From contig JACREA010000225.1 of assembly GCA_016218465.1 (NCBI GenBank), positions 1 to 14,424 of the forward strand: a DNA stretch of 14,424 nt, read 5' to 3'. Below are positions 6,862-14,165 of this stretch, in pieces. The stretch comes from Nitrosomonadales bacterium. Its GTDB lineage: Bacteria > Pseudomonadota > Gammaproteobacteria > Burkholderiales > Gallionellaceae. The notes beneath the pieces are model-generated. The model saw only the letters and a program-made list of their open reading frames with translations. It ran no database searches and had not been told where the DNA came from. The first letter of the stretch is position 1, and every line of letters starts with the position of its first letter. The position numbers and the translations under genes are program-made.

Positions 6862-7893
6862 TTAAAATTGATAAACTATGCCCAAATTATAGGACGTTGA
6901 TTCCCAATTCACCCCATTGAGGGAATAGTAACCCACCGTTCCGTCGGAAAAAAATGTTTGGTCGATGCCAGCCCCGGTGCTCATTTGCTGAACTTCCACT
7001 GAAAAACCAACTCTCCAATCTTTGCTGACATGGTAAGTTGCTTCCATGGCAAGTAAGATTCCCTGACCTTTTGTGGTATGAATAAAACTTACCGGATGAG
7101 AAAATTCAGGGCGCAAATTCCAATTTGCATGAGCCGAATAATCAGCCCAATGATATTCCCCCGTAGCAGTCAGTGACCAATCTCCGCCACTTTCCAGCAG
7201 AGCATCTATACCCACCCACGGACCTTGCCATTTTGCATCGTAGCTGCTATTTAATCCGGGGAAGGAGCCTGTTGCGGGCAGGGTTTGGAATCCTTCTGTC
7301 ATCGTCAGATTTTGCTGGTGTATCGATAAACCAACTAATGGGGTAACAGACAGAGAATTTTCGCCAACGTAATTCGGTAGATTCAGCGTTCTTCCCAAGC
7401 CTATGCTGCCATCGCGCACCTTACCGCCACCCTTGTTATTGGAGCGCGAAAACTCAAGAGTGCGGTTATTCCCGTTATAGTCAGAATCTTGATTGCTTCC
7501 AGATTGAATGCTGCCATAAGCGAATGTTCCGCGTAGGCTCCAGTCAGAATAGAAGTTGAGTCTTGCAGCGGCGCAAATTTGCGCAATTTTCAAATTTTCC
7601 CATTTGAGTTCAGATAAAATATTTACTGAACCGCCTGCTTCATTCCAATTCAGATTGTCTTTGCGATAGCCAGTTTTAAGGAGTAACTCATAAGGCCTGT
7701 CAGTGATAGCAAGCTCGCCGGGCTGCTCCACCAACAATCTTTTCTCCATTGCGCCCTGCTGATCAGATTTTATATTATCCGCAGCCAATGACTCAGCCGT
7801 TGTAATCAGAGCGAAGCAGCATATAGCTGGTATCAATAGAAGATATTGTTTTCCAATGAGTTGAAGCGGATCCACTTTGCGCATACCTCCCAT
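6862..7893 (-). CDS. Outer-membrane beta-barrel protein (omptin/Protochlamydia porin-like)
   Basis: A 343-residue protein with an N-terminal signal (hydrophobic core YLLLIPAICCFALITTA, likely cut after SLA near residue 37) and alternating aromatic/polar strands to a C-terminal Phe, the BAM-recognition signature. The sections RPYELLLKTGYRKDNLNWN, ILSELKWENLKI, DSDYNGNNRTLEFSRSNN and ASYDAKWQGPWVGID-like parts recall omptin-fold or Protochlamydia-type outer-membrane proteins. That family assignment is from memory, not a search. I did not verify omptin catalytic acids, so protease activity is not claimed. ATGs at 7893 and 7884 are both possible; neither has well-spaced ribosome binding. It probably forms a two-gene unit with tpm, one base apart. 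Confidence 0.77.
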   Translation of the reverse strand: MGGMRKVDPLQLIGKQYLLLIPAICCFALITTAESLAADNIKSDQQGAMEKRLLVEQPGELAITDRPYELLLKTGYRKDNLNWNEAGGSVNILSELKWENLKIAQICAAARLNFYSDWSLRGTFAYGSIQSGSNQDSDYNGNNRTLEFSRSNNKGGGKVRDGSIGLGRTLNLPNYVGENSLSVTPLVGLSIHQQNLTMTEGFQTLPATGSFPGLNSSYDAKWQGPWVGIDALLESGGDWSLTATGEYHWADYSAHANWNLRPEFSHPVSFIHTTKGQGILLAMEATYHVSKDWRVGFSVEVQQMSTGAGIDQTFFSDGTVGYYSLNGVNWESTSYNLGIVYQF

Positions 7894-7914
7894 GCCAACT
7901 TAAAATAATCAGTT

Positions 7915-8002
7915 TTCAACCCAAGTAACCCATTAGAACCAGGCTGTCCATTGCCCCATGGCAGAGGGGGTGGCATTGAGCTAATGGATTATTTGGGTTG
8001 AA
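7915..8002. repeat. 88-base inverted-repeat element between divergent genes
   Basis: TTCAACCCAAGTAACCCATT plus AG (7915-7936) matches the reverse complement of 7981-8002 at 20 of 22 positions, with a 44-base centre. It begins 22 bases upstream of the outer-membrane gene start and ends 128 bases before the lipoprotein gene. It could be a small non-autonomous mobile element, a regulatory cruciform, or a long RNA hairpin. A short T-tract (about 8009-8014) follows on the plus strand, but no gene lies upstream for it to terminate. Confidence 0.7.
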
Positions 8003-8130
8003 TATTCGTTTTTTGAGGTGCTTTATAGTCTATTTGAACTATATACAAATTATCAAAATTCGTTCATAGTTTGCTTGCCTGGAGAGAAACAAGGCTATTT
8101 GGATTATTTAATTATTAATGTGAGGGCACA

Positions 8131-10038
8131 ATGAATATATTTAATAGGAGTGTTTTTTCGCTACGTTCACGCGCAAGCGCGCTTGCTGTTGTGGCTCTTT
8201 TGGGGTTGTCAATCGGTTTGTCTGGGTGTAAAGGTTCCAAGGGCGATCCAGGAGCGATAGCCGCAGCACAGCCCACCGGTACCATCCAAGGGGTGTTGGC
8301 TGACAACGTGACGCACCAGCCGATTGTCGGCGCCATAGTGGACATTGGTGTAGCCACGGCAACCACCAATGCAGATGGCCAGTTCGTCTTGAGAAACGTC
8401 GTGGTTCCCGTTGACGCAGCTAACAATGCCAACGCAGCGGCATATGGAGCGACGATCGACCTGCGCAAAGTCACCTCTCCAGTCAACATGGCCAGCGCCG
8501 CTGCGACCCCGCGTTACCCGGATTTCCACTACAGAAAGTTTACCATAACGTTTACCTCGCTCTACGCCTCTGCGGCCAGCGCGGTAACTGCAACTCCAGT
8601 CACCGGTCTGATAGCGAATGTCGACTTCGCAGTGGGCAAACTGGCTGCTACCATTACTGGCGTAGTCGCAGACAGCTTAACCAAGCAACCGGTCGCTGCA
8701 GGCTATATTGTCAAGCTCGTTTCCTTGGACTCGTGGCAACCTCTTGCAACAAATTCCGGTATGGGTGCTACTGAAAACGTTGTTGGAAGCACAACTACCG
8801 ACGCGAGCGGCAACTTTACCTTTGCCAATATCGAGTCTCTGCAGAGCTTCCGCATTGATGCATGGAATTCAACTAATACAATTAAGGGGAGCGGCATAGG
8901 TGTTCTAAATGCGGGCACAGCTGTAGTTGCACCTGCCGATGGCGAGACCAAGACTCTTTCCATTCAGGGAGGCACCGCAGTCCTGGTGGCTTCCACCGAC
9001 ATTCTTGCCCCAACCATCATCAGCGTAACGCCGGAGCAGAATGCCGATATCGCTCCTGCTGGCGGTGCAAGCGTGGTGTTCACTTTCAGCGAACCCATCC
9101 TGCAGACGGCCGATACGAGCACCAGTTCCTCTGTTCCAACGGGTTTGTACAATACTGTAGCTGTGAACTATACCGGCGCCAAGGCAAGCAATATTCCATA
9201 CAGCCTGTCATGGAATGCGACCTCTACCCAGTTAACGGTAACAATCCCGACTTTAGCTGCGGCATCCAAGTACACTGTGAGCCTGGCAGGCACTGGCACT
9301 ACTCTTAAGGATGCAAACAATAATGTTGTGACTAACATTGCTACGGCAGGAAAGGGTGTGCTCAGCTTCACCACCAACGGCTCCCCGACCGCAGCCGCAC
9401 CTGCGACCGTTACAGTGGTAAACAGCGCAAGCCTTGACTTCAATAGTCCCTCTGTTCTGCTCAACTGGTCTCCTGTCTCCGGCGCGAAAGCTTACAATGT
9501 CTATCGTGCGCAAAACTATACCGGTGTTACCGGGCAGTATCAGCTAATTCTGCCAGCTCTAGCGACTGTATCGACTTTAACCTCTGATTTTGCCGACACG
9601 TTGCCTGTAGCTTCTTTCGTTTCCGGCCAGAATATGTTGACCTACAGCTATGTTGTGAGGTCAGTGAATATGGATAACGTCGAGTCTGCCGATAGTGCTG
9701 CGGTGACAGCGCAGGATCTTGTGAAACCGACTGCAATCATCCCGGCTGTTACCACTGCACCAGTTCCGCCAGCCGTTGCGCCAGCGGTAACTTTAACGAT
9801 AACCTTTAGCGAGCCTGTGGATGAGGCTTCGGCTACTACATTGACTAACTATGGAATGTCAAACGCTGTTGGGTTTGTAGGAGCCATACCTGCCGTTACC
9901 AATGCGATATTAAATCCTGGTTTGCTTACAGTGGCTCTTACTTTGAGCGCCGCTCCTGTGGTTGGTAATGTAATCACAATTACCGGAGTAACAGACATCG
10001 CTGGCAACACTATGACGGGTGCTACATTGCAGTTCTAA
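8131..10038 (+). CDS. Large multi-domain lipoprotein with carboxypeptidase-regulatory-like and Ig-like domains
   Basis: A probable surface or periplasmic lipoprotein of unknown role. Residues 1-33 are a signal ending LSGC (Cys33), followed directly by Gly-X-Y triplets (GCK GSK GDP GAI). Residues about 48-95 and 172-245 resemble carboxypeptidase-regulatory-like beta-sandwiches (TIQGVLADNVTHQPIVGAIV; TITGVVADSLTKQPVAAG, each followed by TxADGxF or TDASGNF). Residues about 290-416 match SbsA-type Ig-like domains (IISVTPEQNADIAPAGGASV, VFTFSEPI). An FN3-like segment (VLLNWSPVSGAKAYNVYRA) covers about 420-525, and a second SEPV-type Ig domain about 535-635. Start 8131 has GAGGG at 8122-8126. No enzyme motif is visible. 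A strong terminator follows, so it is its own transcription unit. Confidence 0.88.
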   Translation: MNIFNRSVFSLRSRASALAVVALLGLSIGLSGCKGSKGDPGAIAAAQPTGTIQGVLADNVTHQPIVGAIVDIGVATATTNADGQFVLRNVVVPVDAANNANAAAYGATIDLRKVTSPVNMASAAATPRYPDFHYRKFTITFTSLYASAASAVTATPVTGLIANVDFAVGKLAATITGVVADSLTKQPVAAGYIVKLVSLDSWQPLATNSGMGATENVVGSTTTDASGNFTFANIESLQSFRIDAWNSTNTIKGSGIGVLNAGTAVVAPADGETKTLSIQGGTAVLVASTDILAPTIISVTPEQNADIAPAGGASVVFTFSEPILQTADTSTSSSVPTGLYNTVAVNYTGAKASNIPYSLSWNATSTQLTVTIPTLAAASKYTVSLAGTGTTLKDANNNVVTNIATAGKGVLSFTTNGSPTAAAPATVTVVNSASLDFNSPSVLLNWSPVSGAKAYNVYRAQNYTGVTGQYQLILPALATVSTLTSDFADTLPVASFVSGQNMLTYSYVVRSVNMDNVESADSAAVTAQDLVKPTAIIPAVTTAPVPPAVAPAVTLTITFSEPVDEASATTLTNYGMSNAVGFVGAIPAVTNAILNPGLLTVALTLSAAPVVGNVITITGVTDIAGNTMTGATLQF

Positions 10039-10056
10039 ACGAAGCAGTTCAATCAG

Positions 10057-10090
10057 CCGGCGGGGGGACGATATCCCCGCCGGTTGTTTT
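10057..10090 (+). terminator. Strong rho-independent terminator
   Basis: CCGGCGGGG (10057-10065) pairs perfectly with CCCCGCCGG (10075-10083) around a nine-base loop, followed by TTGTTTT. It lies 18 bases after the 635-residue lipoprotein stop and should end that transcript. Confidence 0.87.
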
Positions 10091-10112
10091 AATCTCTATT
10101 GGGTCGAATTCC

Positions 10113-10176
10113 TCGCCGCTTGCGGCGAATGATTTGACCGGGTTCTGATTCGATACCTTGCGGCTTGCCGCGAGGT
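10113..10176. repeat. Pair of REP-like GC-rich hairpins
   Basis: Two palindromes share a xGCGGC-TT-GCCGC style core: TCGCCGC-TT-GCGGCGA (10113-10128, seven-base arms) and ACCTTGCGGC-TT-GCCGCGAGGT (10155-10176, ten pairs including one wobble). Between and beside them are related TTCATTC/GAATGA-type words. This format resembles REP/BIME repeats. It ends 36 bases before the algR stop and may also end transcription from either side. Confidence 0.6.
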
Positions 10177-10212
10177 TCTTCATTCATGCTTCTGTGATGT
10201 TCAACCCGGTGA

Positions 10213-10995
10213 TCAGCTAATCTCTTTGACGATATGCTGCTGACGGCGGCTGATGGCGAGCCGTTCGTCCAGGCCTTTCAGCTTGACCATCCATCCGCTT
10301 TCGCCTTCATCCGCGCCTTTCTCAAAGCCTTCAATCGCTTCTTTAGCGACCAGGCAATTGCGGTGGATACGCACGAAGCGCGTTGCAAATTCTTTTTCCA
10401 GGGCAGCCAGGGATTCTTCGAGAAGATATTCGTGCCCGGCGGTGCGTACCGTGATGTATTTCAATTCGGCGCGCATAAACAGGACTTGCTCGATGGGGAT
10501 CAGGTGAATCTTGCCGCGTTCGTGGATGGAAAGGTGTTTGCGCGGTTCGGGCAGCAGGTCGCGCAGTACTTCGGTTTGAACCGGCACGGCCTGACGCGCG
10601 CGGGTGAGCGCGTCAAATAAACGCCCCAGGCGTATCGGTTTGAGCAGGTAATCGACCGCGTGCAGTTCGAATGCCTTGATCGCGGAATCGCCGTAGGCAG
10701 AGGTGAAAATAATCACTGGCGGCCATTTTGCCAGGTGCAGTGCAGGCTTGGGTAACTTGTTGAGATGCTGTGCGAGCTCGACGCCATCCATTTGCGGCAT
10801 GCGGATGTCCAGCAGCACTACATCGGCGGGTATTTCCATCAGCTTGTCCAAAGCCTCCTGGCCGTTGCTTGCCTCACCGGTGATTTCCAGCGGCAACTGC
10901 TCGCTGCAATCGTTAAGCAGGTCGCGCAACCGGTGGCGGGCAGGCGGCTCATCGTCCACGATAAAGACACGCAGGGCGGATTCAACGGTGCTCAT
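10213..10995 (-). CDS. algR: LytTR-type response regulator, AlgR-like
   Basis: A 260-residue cytoplasmic regulator. Residues about 9-130 are a receiver domain: acidic pair Asp14-Asp15 (VFIVDDEPPARHRLRDLL), phospho-acceptor Asp63 (VVLLDIRMPQMDG), Thr98 (IIFTSAYGD) and Lys119 (DYLLKPI). Residues about 155-255 form a LytTR DNA-binding domain (IEQVLFMRAELKYITVRT; FATRFVRIHRNCLV). Start 10995 is preceded by AAAGGAG about eight bases upstream and its ATG overlaps the kinase TGA by four bases, so the longer frame to 11037 is rejected. Together with algZ it should form a two-component system. In P. aeruginosa AlgZ/FimS-AlgR controls alginate, twitching and other traits; the targets here are unknown. 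hemC normally follows it. Confidence 0.93.
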   Translation of the reverse strand: MSTVESALRVFIVDDEPPARHRLRDLLNDCSEQLPLEITGEASNGQEALDKLMEIPADVVLLDIRMPQMDGVELAQHLNKLPKPALHLAKWPPVIIFTSAYGDSAIKAFELHAVDYLLKPIRLGRLFDALTRARQAVPVQTEVLRDLLPEPRKHLSIHERGKIHLIPIEQVLFMRAELKYITVRTAGHEYLLEESLAALEKEFATRFVRIHRNCLVAKEAIEGFEKGADEGESGWMVKLKGLDERLAISRRQQHIVKEIS

Positions 10996-12035
10996 GTCGA
11001 TTTCTCCTTTACACAGGGCATGACGATTTCCACACAATAATAGTCCTTGCCTCTTTCGGCCTTATAGTTGGCCTCAACGTCGAATAAAAGGTCGAGCCGT
11101 TCACGGATATTGCGCAATGCGATCCTGTTGCCGGGATGCTGTTCATCACGGCGCAATGTGCATGGATTCTTTACCTTGAGATGCAATTCATCGCCTTTGC
11201 AGCGCAACATGATCTCGACACAGCCGCCTGACGGCAACGGTTCAATGCCATGATACACGGCGTTTTCCAGCAGTGGTTGCAGCAACAGCGGCGGGATCAG
11301 CGCGTCGTCAGGCATGTCTTGCACCTGCCAATCCGTGCGCAACCGGTCGCCAATGCGGAGTTGTTCCAAAGCGATATATTGCTTGCACAATTGGATCTCC
11401 TGGCGCAACGGTACGAGGTCATCCCCTTCAGTCATCGCCATGCGAAACAAGTCTGCCATGTCTTCCAGCGCCGCTTCGGCTTGTTTGGGCTGGGTGCGCA
11501 CGATACCGAGTACGGCGTTGATGCTGTTGAACAGAAAATGGGGACGGATTCGGGCGCGCAGTACCTGCAAACGCGCATCGTGCAAGGCGCGCGACAGCGT
11601 TCGGGAGCGCAGCCGGAAATACAGCAGCAGGATGCCGCTCTCTATCATGCTGATCAGCCCGTAACGAAAAGCATCAAAATTGCTATTCTCGCCGCCCATC
11701 GGATGAAAGTATTCGCTGCCAATATAATTAACAAATAATGTCAACATCAGCACCAGCGCGGCCACTGCCAGCGCGCCGCGCCGGTAGGTAAACCGGTTCA
11801 GCCACGGCTGTGCCGTACTCAGCAACAGCAAACTGGCCAGCAGGATCGGCGTAAGCAGCGTGACGATTTCCATCATGCGATGCGGAATGTCACTCCATGC
11901 ACTCGCCATCAATATTGCCTGCAATAACGCCAGGCAGTTGCTGATCAACAGAATACGCAGCGTGACGCCGAGGTTGCGGAAGTTGGGCAACGCATCAGGA
12001 CGGTCATTTTGTTTTATACTGCGGGTCTTATGCAT
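10992..12035 (-). CDS. algZ: Sensor histidine kinase, AlgZ/LytS-like
   Basis: A 347-residue inner-membrane sensor kinase, partner of AlgR. Residues about 24-141 hold four predicted membrane spans with no obvious ligand-binding insert. The His_kinase domain begins RARIRPHFLFNSINAV with phospho-His166, followed by LLQPLLENAVYHGIE (Asn258) of the N box and RIALRNIRERLDLL near the ATP lid, with the degenerate glycine pattern usual for LytS/AlgZ kinases. The frame is open upstream to 13331, but that stretch is only antisense of argH and has no membrane or signal features, so I start at ATG 12035. Its weak ribosome site makes that start less certain. It overlaps algR by four bases and is divergent from argH. 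Confidence 0.91.
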   Translation of the reverse strand: MHKTRSIKQNDRPDALPNFRNLGVTLRILLISNCLALLQAILMASAWSDIPHRMMEIVTLLTPILLASLLLLSTAQPWLNRFTYRRGALAVAALVLMLTLFVNYIGSEYFHPMGGENSNFDAFRYGLISMIESGILLLYFRLRSRTLSRALHDARLQVLRARIRPHFLFNSINAVLGIVRTQPKQAEAALEDMADLFRMAMTEGDDLVPLRQEIQLCKQYIALEQLRIGDRLRTDWQVQDMPDDALIPPLLLQPLLENAVYHGIEPLPSGGCVEIMLRCKGDELHLKVKNPCTLRRDEQHPGNRIALRNIRERLDLLFDVEANYKAERGKDYYCVEIVMPCVKEKST

Positions 12036-12062
12036 GGCGGGAAATTTTACCGTTTTCCATGC
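12032..12062. promoter_or_regulatory. Imperfect dyad in the algZ-argH divergent region
   Basis: GCATGG (12032-12037) is inverted as CCATGC (12057-12062), and GGAAA/TTTTCC words lie inside, giving a longer imperfect dyad overlapping the algZ start codon. It is placed where a regulator could control one or both divergent genes. Separately, TATACT at 12015-12020 is a plausible -10 for argH, without a good -35. Confidence 0.3.
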
Positions 12063-12089
12063 TTCATTCTGGGACAAGTGGGGGCAGCG

Positions 12090-13475
12090 ATGCAAGATAA
12101 AGATGCATGGTCGGGGCGTTTTGGCGAGCCGGTGGCGGAACTGGTAAAACGTTATACCGCATCGGTTGGTTTTGATCACAGGCTGGCCATGTTCGATATC
12201 CAGGGATCGCTGGCGCACGCCCAGATGCTGGCTGCATGCAACATAATCACCGCGCAGGACCTGAAGGACATTCAGCGCGGCCTGGCGCAAATCGAAAACG
12301 AAATTATCAGCGGCGATTTTGCATGGTCGCTGGATCTGGAAGACGTGCATCTCAACGTCGAAAAGCGGCTCACTGCGCTTGTCGGCGATGCCGGCAAGCG
12401 GCTGCACACCGGTCGTTCGCGCAACGATCAGGTGGCAACGGATGTGCGGTTGTACCTGCGCCATGCCATAGATGAACTGCGCGGTTTGATCCATGCGCTG
12501 CAAGCCGCCATCGTTGGCCTTGCCGCGAATCATACAAACACCATCATGCCCGGCTTTACCCACTTGCAGGTCGCGCAGCCGGTCAGCTTTGCGCATCACC
12601 TGATGGCGTATTACGAGATGCTCAAGCGCGATGCGGAGCGTTTGCAGGATTGCCGCAAACGCGTCAACCGTTTGCCGCTGGGGGCGGCTGCGCTGGCCGG
12701 GACCAGTTACCCGATCAAGCGCGAGTATGTCGCCGACCTGCTGGGTTTTGACGGCGTATGCGAGAACTCGCTGGACGCGGTTTCGGATCGCGACTTCGCC
12801 ATCGAATTTACCGCCTGTGCCGCTCTGATCATGACGCATCTGTCGCGTTTCTCGGAGGAGTTGATCCTGTGGATGAGCCCGCGCTTCGGCTTCATCGACA
12901 TCGCCGACCGTTTCTGCACCGGATCGAGCATCATGCCGCAAAAGAAGAACCCCGATGTGCCGGAGCTGGTGCGCGGCAAGACCGGGCGCGTCAACGGCCA
13001 TCTGGTCGCGTTGCTGACGCTGATGAAAGGCCAGCCGCTGGCCTACAACAAGGACAATCAGGAAGACAAGGAGCCGTTGTTCGACACCGTGGAAACGCTG
13101 TCGCAAACGTTGCGCATCTACGCTGACATGATCGGCGGCATCAAGGTCAAGCCGGAAGCCATGCGCAGCGCGGCGTTGCAGGGTTATGCAACGGCGACCG
13201 ACCTGGCCGATTATCTGGTGAAGAAAGGTCTGCCGTTCCGCGATGCGCATGAAGCCGTTGCGCAGGCGGTGCGTTTTGCCGAACAGCGGGGTTGCGACCT
13301 GAGCGGCATCGGCCTCGCCGAGTTGCAGCAATTCTCCTCACTGATCGGTGAAGACGTGTATCAGGTGTTGTCGCTGGAAGGTTCGCTTGCCAGCCGCAAC
13401 CACACCGGCGGGACGGCGCCGGATCAGGTTGCGGCGGCAATTGTGCGCGCTCGCGCCAATCTCGTAAAACCATAA
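12090..13475 (+). CDS. argH: Argininosuccinate lyase
   Basis: The enzyme splits argininosuccinate into arginine and fumarate, the last step of arginine synthesis. At 461 residues it has normal length. Visible signatures: HTGRSRNDQVATD (106-118), GFTHLQVAQP (155-164), and the fumarase/aspartase-superfamily signature GSSIMPQKKNPD (278-289) carrying the catalytic serine, plus the YNKDNQEDKE segment (319-328). The frame is open back to 12009, but residues before MQDKDAWSGRFGEP are not family-like, so I use ATG 12090; a G-rich stretch (12080-12084) is the only ribosome-site candidate. Divergent from algZ, the same arrangement as in P. aeruginosa. Confidence 0.97.
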   Translation: MQDKDAWSGRFGEPVAELVKRYTASVGFDHRLAMFDIQGSLAHAQMLAACNIITAQDLKDIQRGLAQIENEIISGDFAWSLDLEDVHLNVEKRLTALVGDAGKRLHTGRSRNDQVATDVRLYLRHAIDELRGLIHALQAAIVGLAANHTNTIMPGFTHLQVAQPVSFAHHLMAYYEMLKRDAERLQDCRKRVNRLPLGAAALAGTSYPIKREYVADLLGFDGVCENSLDAVSDRDFAIEFTACAALIMTHLSRFSEELILWMSPRFGFIDIADRFCTGSSIMPQKKNPDVPELVRGKTGRVNGHLVALLTLMKGQPLAYNKDNQEDKEPLFDTVETLSQTLRIYADMIGGIKVKPEAMRSAALQGYATATDLADYLVKKGLPFRDAHEAVAQAVRFAEQRGCDLSGIGLAELQQFSSLIGEDVYQVLSLEGSLASRNHTGGTAPDQVAAAIVRARANLVKP

Positions 13476-13500
13476 AAAACGGGCGACCTAGAGATCGCCC
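13474..13500 (-). terminator. Hairpin with minus-strand U-tract between convergent argH and grxD
   Basis: GGGCGA (13481-13486) pairs with TCGCCC (13495-13500). On the minus strand the stem is followed by GTTTTTTA, a good U-tract, so it should stop transcripts coming from grxD, whose stop is about 165 bases away. It begins six bases after the argH stop and may also act on argH without a U-tract. Confidence 0.55.
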
Positions 13501-13514
13501 AAACGGAGGAGAGC

Positions 13515-13592
13515 ATGCAAGCCGGGTTGTTTTCTACCCAAACTCCAATACTCAATGCCTACTGTATTCACTTTTCCCCAAATTTCATATAG
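13515..13592 (+). CDS. Candidate 25-residue microprotein downstream of argH
   Basis: An ATG at 13515 follows a near-ideal Shine-Dalgarno (GGAGG at 13505-13509, five-base spacing) directly after the 13481-13500 hairpin. The frame encodes MQAGLFSTQTPILNAYCIHF then SPNFI and a TAG at 13590-13592. I recognise no family. Expression would need readthrough past the hairpin or a promoter I do not see. It is too short to judge by codon use. Confidence 0.3.
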   Translation: MQAGLFSTQTPILNAYCIHFSPNFI

Positions 13593-13608
13593 TCCAAAAT
13601 GACTATAT
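13587..13608. promoter_or_regulatory. Perfect inverted repeat ATATAGTC/GACTATAT
   Basis: Eight-base perfect arms (13587-13594, 13601-13608) surround a six-base centre, between convergent argH and grxD. A shorter repeat with the same TATAGT/ACTATA arms lies at 8024-8043 upstream of the large lipoprotein gene. It may be a regulator site or a small hairpin. Confidence 0.4.
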
Positions 13609-13665
13609 ATGCGGACGGGTTCTTTCTGATAGAGCCTTGATCCGGCTATTGATATATCTTCCTGG

Positions 13666-13986
13666 CTAGCTTTTCTTTTCAAGCAATTGCCTGAGTTCAC
13701 CGCTTTGAAACATCTCGGCCATGATGTCCGAACCGCCGATGAATTCGCCGTTGATGTAAAGCTGGGGAATGGTCGGCCAGTTGGCGTAGTCCTTGATTCC
13801 CTGGCGGATTTCCGCGTCCTGCAGCACATCCACGGAGAAAAATTCTTTTACGCCCAGCGCGTTCAGGATACCTGCCGCTTTGGCCGAGAAGCCGCACTGC
13901 GGAAACTGCGGGCTGCCTTTCATGTACAGCACGACCGGGTGCGTAGTGACTTGCTCGTGTATGCGTTTTTGAATGTCTGTATTCAT
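13666..13986 (-). CDS. grxD: Monothiol glutaredoxin, Grx4/GrxD type
   Basis: A 106-residue CGFS-type glutaredoxin, which binds and transfers [2Fe-2S] clusters with glutathione rather than reducing disulfides. The CGFS site is at residues 31-34 (SPQFPQCGFSAKA). Other family marks are PVVLYMKGS, the WPTIPQLYINGEFIGGSDI segment with cis-Pro (TIP) and the GG-SD glutathione-contacting motif. The frame extends to an ATG at 14019, but the mapped promoter (14018-14047) would start transcription near 14011, downstream of that ATG, so I choose 13986. It is convergent with argH and divergent from hrpA. Confidence 0.96.
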   Translation of the reverse strand: MNTDIQKRIHEQVTTHPVVLYMKGSPQFPQCGFSAKAAGILNALGVKEFFSVDVLQDAEIRQGIKDYANWPTIPQLYINGEFIGGSDIMAEMFQSGELRQLLEKKS

Positions 13987-14017
13987 GATTGTAATTACCC
14001 GAATAAATTTGTCAGAC

Positions 14018-14047
14018 ATTCTAAGATTACGGTGAATGTTGAGTCAA
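14018..14047 (-). promoter_or_regulatory. Sigma70-like promoter for grxD
   Basis: On the minus strand TTGACT (14042-14047) and TAGAAT (14018-14023) each match consensus at five of six positions with an 18-base spacer. It would give a leader of about 25 bases to the ATG at 13986. Confidence 0.62.
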
Positions 14048-14114
14048 GCCGGTGTGCGGCCAGCAATGCGTGGAAGAGGTGTGTGGTTGACTTGAAATTG
14101 GGTTGTTAAGGTAC

Positions 14115-14159
14115 GATAAATTTAAATTTCACTGCGCTTCACTGGAAGGGATTTATAAT
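14115..14159 (+). promoter_or_regulatory. Promoter upstream of the candidate small RNA / hrpA leader
   Basis: A consensus -10 TATAAT lies at 14154-14159. An AT-rich tract containing the palindrome AAATTTAAATTT (14118-14129) sits where an UP element would be. The -35 region (about 14131-14136, ACTGCG) is poor, so an activator or the UP element may compensate. Start would be near 14166. Confidence 0.45.
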
Positions 14160-14165
14160 TATTTA

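Noticed and set aside
10992..13331. 779-codon minus-strand frame spanning the whole of argH antisense
   Set aside because: Only the part from 12035 down is a histidine kinase; the rest is the Arg- and Gln-rich shadow of argH with no domain features.
13488..13829. 113-codon minus-strand frame overlapping grxD
   Set aside because: It is an alternative frame of grxD running on into the argH-grxD gap; grxD carries the CGFS motif and a good promoter.
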